NCBI RefSeq assembly: GCF_004216755.1
Contig: NZ_SGWZ01000002.1
Span: 434,001 to 498,000, forward strand
DNA length: 64,000 nucleotides
Source: Kerstersia gyiorum
Lineage (GTDB): Bacteria; Pseudomonadota; Gammaproteobacteria; Burkholderiales; Burkholderiaceae_B
Direction: 5' to 3'
Part shown: positions 57,789 to 64,000 of the stretch, piece after piece
How the letters are laid out: every line of letters starts with the position of its first letter
Position numbering within the stretch: position 1 is the stretch's first letter
Position numbers and translations under genes: made by a program
The notes under the pieces: model-generated
What the model saw: the letters and a program-made list of their open reading frames with translations, nothing else
Database searches by the model: none
What the model was told of the DNA's origin: nothing

Positions 57789-59216
57789 ATGACTAATAGT
57801 GCTGAGCTGCCAGAGTTCGAGCTTTATGTCTGGGAGGGCAGCGCTGATATCGTTGCCCGCATAGAGCGAGTGTTTGCGGATTTGCCAGCCACTATCATTC
57901 CGGCCGAGCAGCCGGGCGTCAATCTGGCGCGGGACGAGTTGCGTCCCGCTGTCGCGCTGGTGTCCGTCTCTGTGATGGCCAACCATCGTTTTCAAGCCCT
58001 GGAATGGTTGAGCGCTCAGGCCATTCCTGTCATCTGGATCGCGGCGACGACATCCTACCGCTCCCAGCACCAGCAATTTTTCCCGCCTGAGCATTCGCAC
58101 ACCTTGCCGGCTGAGTTCAGCCATGCTGAGGTGCGCAATATGGTGTTGAAACTGGTCAGCACCATCCAGCCGGTGGCAGCTCCACCCAATGTCGCGCCGC
58201 GTGAAGAAATCATTGCCGTCTCGCTGGAAATGCGCGAATTGCTGGGCGAGGCCCGCATGGTCGCAGGCTGTCATTCCAATGTACTGATCTACGGCGAAAC
58301 GGGCGTAGGCAAGGAGCGGGTAGCGCGTTACGTGCATGAGCATTCGGAACGCCAGGATGGGCCGTTCGTGGCGGTCAACTGCGGCGCAATTCCCGAAACC
58401 CTGTTCGAGGCTGAATTCTTCGGTCACGTCAAAGGGGCGTTTACTGGCGCCATGGCGACCCGCAAAGGCTATTTCGAGCAGGCCAGCGGGGGGACCCTGT
58501 TCCTGGATGAAATCGGAGAGTTGCCGCTGCAGCAGCAGGTCAAGCTGCTGCGGGTATTGGAATCACGCCGAGCCATGCGCGTTGGCTCCTCCCAGGAAAT
58601 CGAACTGGACTTCCGGCTGGTGGCCGCAACCAACCGGGACCTGGTGGAGCAAGTGCGCCTGGGCGCTTTTCGGGCCGATCTTTATTACCGGCTCGCTGTC
58701 ATTGAGCTTTACATTCCTTCGCTGGATGAGCGTGGACCGGCAGAAAAAATCGCCTTGTTCCGCGCCCTGATGGCACGCTACCTGCATGCTGTCGGAATAG
58801 ATGACCCCATTCCGCCAGACTGGATGCTGGACCGCGTGGCTGCCATGTGCTTTCCAGGGAATGTACGTGAAATGCTGAACTTGGTGGAGCGGCTGGGGCT
58901 GTTGCGCCTGGTCCTGGGGAACTGGAACCCCGGACGTTCGGAGCAGGTCTTCAGCCGCATGCGCAGCCTGGGTTTCCTGCACGTGCCGGTGGCGCCGGCG
59001 GACGAGGCCGTGATCAGCCAGACGCTCAGTGAGGCAGACCGGGCAGAGCGGATGAGGATTATCGCGGCTTTGGAAAAACATGCCTGGCGGCGTCAGGAGA
59101 CAGCCGCAGCTTTGGGCATCAGCCGCAAAGCGCTGTGGGAAAAAATGCGCAAGCTGCAGATCCAGGCTGGCAGTGACGGCAGCGTTGCCTTGGGCGGTAT
59201 TTATTCCTCGGCATAA
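57789..59216 (+). CDS. Sigma-54-dependent enhancer-binding activator
   Basis: 475 residues. The N-terminal 125 residues look like a degenerate receiver domain (VALVSVS where the phospho-Asp would be), so control by phosphorylation is unlikely. The AAA+ domain has Walker A GETGVGKE (169-176), the sigma-54 contact loop GAFTGA (216-221) and Walker B GGTLFLDE (234-241). The C-terminus is a Fis-type helix-turn-helix (ETAAALGISRKALWEKMRKL). It should activate RpoN promoters; the consensus one at 41425 and the weak one at 44029 are the candidates in this window. It directly follows the Tad locus. Confidence 0.92.
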   Translation: MTNSAELPEFELYVWEGSADIVARIERVFADLPATIIPAEQPGVNLARDELRPAVALVSVSVMANHRFQALEWLSAQAIPVIWIAATTSYRSQHQQFFPPEHSHTLPAEFSHAEVRNMVLKLVSTIQPVAAPPNVAPREEIIAVSLEMRELLGEARMVAGCHSNVLIYGETGVGKERVARYVHEHSERQDGPFVAVNCGAIPETLFEAEFFGHVKGAFTGAMATRKGYFEQASGGTLFLDEIGELPLQQQVKLLRVLESRRAMRVGSSQEIELDFRLVAATNRDLVEQVRLGAFRADLYYRLAVIELYIPSLDERGPAEKIALFRALMARYLHAVGIDDPIPPDWMLDRVAAMCFPGNVREMLNLVERLGLLRLVLGNWNPGRSEQVFSRMRSLGFLHVPVAPADEAVISQTLSEADRAERMRIIAALEKHAWRRQETAAALGISRKALWEKMRKLQIQAGSDGSVALGGIYSSA

Positions 59217-59329
59217 TCAGCCAGGCTCGCGTATCATGCCAGGCTTCTGTAATGGTCTTTGGGTCTTTATGAGATTGCGAAAGGCTGGCGGTAAAAAATC
59301 AGAATGAATCAGGTAAAAGGTTGAACAGT

Positions 59330-60070
59330 ATGTTGACTCGAAAGGATTTTCAACCCACGCGCATCGTGCTGTACGGCTTGGCGCTGGCAAGCCTGGCGGC
59401 TTGTGCCAGCACGCAGCCGGATACCGGCAGCGCTGCCATGTCCCGGCCCGTGGTGACCCAGGCGACTGTCCAGGCCGCGCCGGCGCCGGCAGCCGCCAGT
59501 GCGGAAGTTCGTCCGCCTGCGGAACTGGCGCCGCCTTCGCTGGTGGCCCAGAGCTCGGCCGTGGAGCTGGAGCAGTTGATCCAGGACCGCAAGGTCAGCG
59601 AGTTGAGAACAACCTATAACGGTAGTTACGGTGCCAGCCTGCTGTTCAAGGCGGACGAGCTGCTGTATTACGTGGCGTTGTTCCAGCAAAAAGACTTCTG
59701 GCGCGTTTTCCGGACCAAGGATGAACGATTGGCCGAGGAGACTTACCGCGGCTTCAGCCAGCAAACCTATGAGTTGGCCGAGGCGGATGTCCGTCGCATC
59801 AAGTTGCAGGCCGAGCACGCGCACCTGGAGAAGGAGCTGATGCAGCGCGCCAACCGCCTGAATGCGCTGCAGACCGACCTGGCACTGCAACGCCAGCAGG
59901 AAGACCGCGTGGCTGCCCGGCAGCAGCAGGCGCAGCAGGATGCGGCGCAGCTGGCAGCCCAGCAAGAGGACGCGCAGAAGCAGTTGCGCAGCCTGCAACG
60001 GCAGATCGAGCGCCTCGAAGCCGAGCAAGGCAAGGCAATTCAAGGTGCCGGTGCTGCCGTGCGGCGCTGA
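59330..60070 (+). CDS. DUF2968-family lipoprotein
   Basis: 246 residues: lipobox LAAC (Cys 25), an Ala/Pro linker, a conserved core (ELRTTYNGSYGASLLFKADELLYYVALFQQKDFWRVFRT) of the DUF2968 family, then a long C-terminal coiled coil rich in Gln/Glu/Arg. The function is unknown; such proteins sit in the envelope of Burkholderiales. The ATG at 59330 has AAAAGG nine bases upstream; the earlier TTG in the frame sits directly on that site. Confidence 0.82.
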   Translation: MLTRKDFQPTRIVLYGLALASLAACASTQPDTGSAAMSRPVVTQATVQAAPAPAAASAEVRPPAELAPPSLVAQSSAVELEQLIQDRKVSELRTTYNGSYGASLLFKADELLYYVALFQQKDFWRVFRTKDERLAEETYRGFSQQTYELAEADVRRIKLQAEHAHLEKELMQRANRLNALQTDLALQRQQEDRVAARQQQAQQDAAQLAAQQEDAQKQLRSLQRQIERLEAEQGKAIQGAGAAVRR

Positions 60071-60090
60071 TCACATACGTATAGCGGTAA

Positions 60091-60137
60091 AACACCCCGG
60101 CCAGAGCATAGCCATTTGCTCTGGCCGGGGTGTTTTT
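60091..60137 (+). terminator. Rho-independent terminator after the DUF2968 gene
   Basis: A 17-bp perfect stem (AACACCCCGGCCAGAGC and its complement) with a 10-nt loop, followed by TTT on the plus strand. On the minus strand the A-rich right side gives TT, so action is mainly plus. Confidence 0.9.
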
Positions 60138-60281
60138 ATTGCGTCATCGACAAGGCTGCATCCCTGATATCAGTGATTGTCGTGGGTCTGGGAAAGACCT
60201 TTAATCATCAAGGCTTGCACCTGCTGATCGTGTTTTCCTGATTGGCCAGGTTTCTTCCAGACACTCTTCCCAAGGCCGATG

Positions 60282-62450
60282 ATGCGTCCAATCAACACTC
60301 CGCCGTCCCCGACTGATACCAGCGTGCCATCTGATGAGCGCAGTTCTTTGGAGCCGGGCTCTCCGGCTGTGTTTGCCACGACGTTGCCGGGCCGTCGCGC
60401 AGGCGGGCAAGATGATGGTTTTGATGCATTCGGGCCTGATGCAGGCCCTTGGGTCCTGGAAGGGCAGGCCTCATATGCCGATGATGTTGCGGAAGTGCCA
60501 TGTGGCGACGCTTATGAGTTGGACCTGGATCCGGACCGTGTGGTCGACGCGAAAATCTTCGGGCAGGTCGAACACGACGGCGCTTATCCTGTATCGGTGG
60601 CGGCCTACACCCATGGCGGCCAGTTGATCGGACAGGCCATCAGCGATGCCGATGGCCATTTTGTGATACCGGGGGTGGCGCGATCCGGCATGCGCCTGGT
60701 GGCGCAAACCTCAGGGGCGGCGCTGTCCGCGTATGACATCGGGCGGGAGATCCTGGCTGACGAACCATGGCATATCAATGTACTGACCAGCCTGGTTGAC
60801 CGTTTGCGGATCGCGACAGCTTGGCGCCATACCCAGGCCGAGCAGCGTATGCAGGATTTTCTGGGTATCGCCCGCCATGATGCTGTACAGATATCCGGGC
60901 CATTCCATCCGGGTTTCTCGCTGAAGGCCTTCATGGCTGCACAGCAGCAGACAGGGCTGGATCTGGATGGTTATATCAATCAGGTGGTGTCGGCAGCCCG
61001 GCAGGAACCCCACGTCACTGGCGCACTGAGCTTTGCGCGTGAGGCACAGTCTTTCGAGGAAGCTGGCCGGCCTGACCGTCGGGCGGGGCAGGTGCTGGCT
61101 GCGGGAGTTGATCCGCAGGAGGCCGCCAAATTCTTTCTGAGCAAGATCCTCAGCTTGCTCGATGGTGCGCTCAGCGATGAGGAAAAAGAGGAACTGTTTG
61201 GCGGCTTGCTGGTGAAGCTGGGTATTTTTTCCACGACCTCGCCCATGGAAAAAATGATTGCCCAGCTGGCCGAACAGGTTGCGGTCATTGTTGGCGACGT
61301 CAATGCCTTGCTGAAGAAGCTGAACAATGCGGAATTGAACCGGGTGGTCAGCCCGGTCAATGACATTATCCGCGCATGCTTCAGTATCAGTAATGACCTG
61401 AAAGCCTTGCAGGGATATACCAGCGAGGCTGACTATGCCATTCGCTCTGCAGTGATCCGTGAGCAGATCCAAAGCAAGCTGGGTGATACGCCGTATACCA
61501 TCACGCAGCTTTTTATTGGCTATCCCGGGCAGTTGGGTGTTGGCAATACCGTGATGGATGCGTTGATGCAGACAATTCAGTGCAGCGAAGTGACGCATTT
61601 TTATGGTTACCCGGCGCAAGCGGTTTTCCAGCGTTATATGGCATCGCTGCGCGCATTCCAGGCATATATCCTCACCTTGAAGGTGATGCGCATGCTGTCG
61701 CTCAAATACCAGGAACGAGAGCAGATTGACGAAACCTATCTATTGGAGCTTTGCCGCGCCGCCGTGCAGTATGACAAGGTATTCGAACAAATCAGTGTGA
61801 CTGCACTGCCGCATGACAAGCTTTATATCGACTTGCGTACCGGGTATGGCTGGTGGGCCGACGCCTCATTGTCGAAATACTATGGCACCTGGCGTGATAA
61901 GGATGACCTCCAGCATGCTGAATCGAGATTGCCCGAGGCGGTAAGGCAGTTTGGCAGCCGCCCGTGGGAAGTACCGCAGCGTGCTGATATTGAAACTCCC
62001 TTCTTCAAGGAGTCGCAGCGGCGGGCGCTTAGCTTCAAGAGCTATATCATCGGTTTTGGCGGGCCTGCAGATGGTTTTTATGATGTGTCCGAAATCGAAT
62101 CGGCGCCGAAGTTCAATTTCTGGCTGGACGACACGTTCCAGTCTCATACCGTTATCAATCCGGATCAGCGGCGGCCGCCGATAACAGTGCTGTCCTCACA
62201 GCGCGCCTATGCGCGGCCCAGCACCAATGAGCGTGATTTCAGGAAGACCAACGGGAGTAACTGCATCATCGGCCAGGGAAGCTGCGGCTGGGAGCAGGAT
62301 TTTGGCAACTATGGGGGAGCCGGGAACTACTTCTATCCGGTGAACAAGCACGTCGTCAAACCGGAACAGTACTATCCCTGGGTGACATTTGCCGCGGTGC
62401 GTGAGAAATATAAAAACTTTGATCACGTCACCATCATGACGGCATCCTGA
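60282..62450 (+). CDS. Unrecognised 722-residue protein
   Basis: No family recognised. Residues 1-80 are polar and low complexity. About 85-150 (VDAKIFGQVEHDGAYPVSVAAY...QAISDADGHFVIPGVARSGMRLVAQ) reads like a carboxypeptidase-regulatory beta-sandwich. About 270-480 is largely helical with amphipathic helices (KMIAQLAEQVAVIVGDVNALLKKLNNAELNRVVSPVNDIIRACF). The C-terminal third is rich in aromatic and Gly/Asn residues. There is no signal peptide. The layout recalls pore-forming or export-dependent effectors, but that is speculation. It is monocistronic between two terminators. The second of two ATGs fits the AAGG ribosome site best. Confidence 0.7.
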   Translation: MRPINTPPSPTDTSVPSDERSSLEPGSPAVFATTLPGRRAGGQDDGFDAFGPDAGPWVLEGQASYADDVAEVPCGDAYELDLDPDRVVDAKIFGQVEHDGAYPVSVAAYTHGGQLIGQAISDADGHFVIPGVARSGMRLVAQTSGAALSAYDIGREILADEPWHINVLTSLVDRLRIATAWRHTQAEQRMQDFLGIARHDAVQISGPFHPGFSLKAFMAAQQQTGLDLDGYINQVVSAARQEPHVTGALSFAREAQSFEEAGRPDRRAGQVLAAGVDPQEAAKFFLSKILSLLDGALSDEEKEELFGGLLVKLGIFSTTSPMEKMIAQLAEQVAVIVGDVNALLKKLNNAELNRVVSPVNDIIRACFSISNDLKALQGYTSEADYAIRSAVIREQIQSKLGDTPYTITQLFIGYPGQLGVGNTVMDALMQTIQCSEVTHFYGYPAQAVFQRYMASLRAFQAYILTLKVMRMLSLKYQEREQIDETYLLELCRAAVQYDKVFEQISVTALPHDKLYIDLRTGYGWWADASLSKYYGTWRDKDDLQHAESRLPEAVRQFGSRPWEVPQRADIETPFFKESQRRALSFKSYIIGFGGPADGFYDVSEIESAPKFNFWLDDTFQSHTVINPDQRRPPITVLSSQRAYARPSTNERDFRKTNGSNCIIGQGSCGWEQDFGNYGGAGNYFYPVNKHVVKPEQYYPWVTFAAVREKYKNFDHVTIMTAS

Positions 62451-62530
62451 TAGGGCAGGGTCTGGCGGCAGCCTGTGCCTGTTGATGCAGCCAGGTGTGT
62501 TGCCTGGTTGCGTTTCAGGTAGCGAAGAAC

Positions 62531-62564
62531 AAAAAAAGCAGGCTGCATGCAGCCTGCTTTTTTG
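62531..62564. terminator. Bidirectional terminator between the unknown gene and rpsT
   Basis: The palindrome GCAGGCTGCATGCAGCCTGC (62538-62557) is flanked by seven A and six T, so it gives a hairpin plus T-run on both strands and should stop both convergent genes. Confidence 0.92.
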
Positions 62565-62649
62565 ATTCCACGATGATGAAATCAGCCCGAAGGCTGTATC
62601 ACAGGGCGCTTCAACCAGCAGAGGACGGGAAGCGCGCCTGTGTCATCAA

Positions 62650-62913
62650 TCAGGCCATCGCCTTGATGGCGGAGGCCAGGCGGCTCTTGTGGCGAGCGGC
62701 CTTGTTCTTGTGGATGATGTTCTTGTCGGCGATGCGGTCGATCGTGCTGGACGCCTTTTGGAAAATTTCAGAAGCAGCAGCCTTGTCGCCAGCAGCGATG
62801 GCCGCGCGCACACGCTTGATTGCCGTGCGCAGAGCGGAACGCAGGCTGGAGTTGTGCTTGTTGCGGGCCACCGATTGGCGGGCGCGCTTGCGGGCTTGTG
62901 CGGAATTGGCCAT
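62650..62913 (-). CDS. rpsT: 30S ribosomal protein S20
   Basis: 87 residues, full length for S20: [13 protein letters not shown] start, basic helical body, [22 protein letters not shown] near the end. It binds 16S rRNA in the small subunit. It is monocistronic with its own promoter 43-70 bp upstream and the bidirectional terminator downstream. Confidence 0.97.
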   Translation of the reverse strand: MANSAQARKRARQSVARNKHNSSLRSALRTAIKRVRAAIAAGDKAAASEIFQKASSTIDRIADKNIIHKNKAARHKSRLASAIKAMA

Positions 62914-62955
62914 GTTGGTTGATTATTTATAGAAAAGAATTCTGGAAAGCCTATT

Positions 62956-62983
62956 ATTCTATCAGCATTCCAGCATTATGCAA
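62956..62983 (-). promoter_or_regulatory. Sigma-70 promoter of rpsT
   Basis: On the minus strand, TTGCAT (62983-62978), 16 bp spacer, TAGAAT (62961-62956), about 43 bp before the rpsT ATG; five of six -10 bases and four of six -35 bases match consensus. Confidence 0.7.
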
Positions 62984-63135
62984 GCCGTGGCTCGTTCCAG
63001 ATCCTGGCGGGCCACGACATGCGGGAATTGCCGCCAGCCTCGGGGAGGCTGGCGGCTCGTGTCAGGTCGCGAATCGGGACGTTCGGGATGCCTGTGAACC
63101 GATGGTTGCCAAAGATGCCTGGGCATCAAGAGCGA

Positions 63136-64000
63136 TCAGTTCCTTGCTGGCGTACCCATGGCGGGATCACTGATGGAATCCTTGCCGGTTTCCACACGAC
63201 CGGCAAACCGCCTGAGCCAGGCTGGCATGCGGCCGTTTTCGATACGGACAGTGAAATCATACCAGTGTCCGCTTGAGGATAGGTCCCAGAATGTTGTTTC
63301 CGCGCTGCCGGCAGGGACATTCAGCTCCCATTGCTCCCCGTTGCCGAAATAGGCATTGGCTGCAATGTGGAATACGCAGGCTTCATTGGTCGGATTCAGG
63401 GCATCCAGGTAGACATTGCCATTGGCGATGTCGTAGCAGACACGGATTTCCGGTTCCTGGGTGCCGCGCGGCTGGAGCTCGTTCAGGTTACCGGTGAAAT
63501 GGCGATGGAAGCCGTTGGGCCCGAGCACCCAAAGGTCATAGCGTCCGTTGTTTTCCGCAACCGCTTGCCATTGGTCGGTCAATTGCAGGCCCGGGCCCAC
63601 GACGTAACGCCTGGGGGTGCGGTCCAGGTGCAGCTTGTCGTAGACATGGAACAAGCAGGTGCTGCTGCCGGTATTGGAGAAGACCAGCTCCATGGTGCCG
63701 TCGCTGGTATTGGCACGGCCGCTGACGTGGGGCTCGTAGGGCAGGGCGCGCGAGGGCCGGATGCCGGTGGCCTGCTGCGGCAGGGTCTGCACATACTCGT
63801 TGGGCAGGGGAACCTGCGCCAGTTGCTCCTGCGCCTTGCGCAGCGCGTCGGCAGCATTCTTTTCCAGTTTCAGCAGGTCCGGCGCCTTGTCCAGATTCGG
63901 ATTCACGAAATCGAAGGCTGAAGTCAGGTCACCGAATACTGCGCGGCGGTAGGGGCTGATATTGCTTTCCTTGACGCCGAAGCGGGCTTCCAGGAAGCGC
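63136..64000 (-). CDS. Phosphocholine-type phospholipase C, 3' part only
   Basis: 287 codons up to the stop are present; the 5' part with the catalytic domain lies beyond the right edge. The left-over sequence starts RFLEARFGVKESNISPYRRAVFGDLTSAFDF, a linker typical of non-haemolytic bacterial phospholipase C, followed by the paired C-terminal domains (ELVFSNTGSSTCLFHVYDKLHL...YDLWVLGPNGFHRHFTGN and IRVCYDIANGNVYLDALNPTNEACVFHIAANAYFG). The family hydrolyses phosphatidylcholine or sphingomyelin and is exported by Tat. A GTG inside the frame is not a start. A GC stem near 63031-63055 follows the gene but has no T-run. Confidence 0.88.
   Translation of the reverse strand, partial: RFLEARFGVKESNISPYRRAVFGDLTSAFDFVNPNLDKAPDLLKLEKNAADALRKAQEQLAQVPLPNEYVQTLPQQATGIRPSRALPYEPHVSGRANTSDGTMELVFSNTGSSTCLFHVYDKLHLDRTPRRYVVGPGLQLTDQWQAVAENNGRYDLWVLGPNGFHRHFTGNLNELQPRGTQEPEIRVCYDIANGNVYLDALNPTNEACVFHIAANAYFGNGEQWELNVPAGSAETTFWDLSSSGHWYDFTVRIENGRMPAWLRRFAGRVETGKDSISDPAMGTPARN

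Noticed and set aside
57557..57796. 79-codon frame before the sigma-54 activator
   Set aside because: Non-ATG start, no ribosome site, AT-rich mixed composition, and it runs into the activator start.
63031..63055. Terminator of the phospholipase C gene
   Set aside because: The 10-bp stem CCGCCAGCCT is perfect but no T-run follows on the minus strand; left unannotated.

Overview
The window comes from a GC-rich betaproteobacterium of the order Burkholderiales, most likely near Alcaligenaceae (Bordetella/Achromobacter/Kerstersia relatives). This placement rests on codon usage, gene content (ImuA-ImuB-DnaE2, DUF2968 and DUF3613 proteins, the Tad layout) and family resemblance; no species is claimed. 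No rRNA, tRNA, insertion sequence, phage or CRISPR array was seen.

Layout. 1-6.2 kb: the 5' end of a copper-binding copC gene (minus strand), then an SOS box and the mutagenesis cassette imuA-imuB-dnaE2, then a small lipoprotein. 6.3-19.0 kb: a divergent catabolism/uptake module. On the minus strand a six-gene operon encodes a TetR regulator, a crotonase, a secreted NHL beta-propeller protein, an acyl-CoA ligase, a double-hotdog MaoC-like dehydratase and an HSL-type esterase. On the plus strand a five-gene branched-chain-amino-acid-type ABC importer starts. Two nearly identical palindromic operators lie in the shared control region and probably bind the TetR protein. The substrate is unknown but should be a carboxylic acid or ester. 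19.2-29.4 kb: individual genes, namely an ion channel with an odd selectivity filter, a DUF2799 lipoprotein, a PAP2 phosphatase, a ClC antiporter, a macro-domain protein, a tandem pair of bacterial dynamin-like GTPases and an outer-membrane beta-barrel protein.

30.0-43.7 kb: a surface-adhesion region. It holds a BapA-like giant protein with eight 98-residue repeats, its type I secretion system (TolC-like outer membrane factor with a long N-terminal extension, LapB-like ABC exporter, HlyD-like adaptor), a two-partner-secretion TpsB transporter fused into the same operon by overlap, then a secreted Gly/Leu-rich repeat protein preceded by a near-consensus sigma-54 promoter, and a MarR-like regulator. 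44.1-57.5 kb: a complete Flp/Tad pilus locus (flp, tadV, two TadE-like minor pilins, cpaB/rcpC, cpaC/rcpA, tadZ, tadA, tadB, tadC, tadD, a DUF3613 protein, a TadG-like protein). The flp-tadV block and the tadG-like gene are visibly AT-richer than their neighbours. 57.8-59.2 kb: a sigma-54 enhancer-binding activator with an intact GAFTGA loop. It is the obvious candidate to act on the sigma-54 promoter at 41.4 kb and perhaps on a weaker site before flp.

59.3-64.0 kb: a DUF2968 lipoprotein, an unrecognised 722-residue protein flanked by strong terminators, rpsT with promoter and terminator, and the 3' part of a phosphocholine-type phospholipase C cut by the window edge.

The points most worth following are the composite adhesin/T1SS/TpsB/sigma-54/Tad region, the twin operators of the uptake module, the tandem dynamins, and the unknown 722-residue protein.
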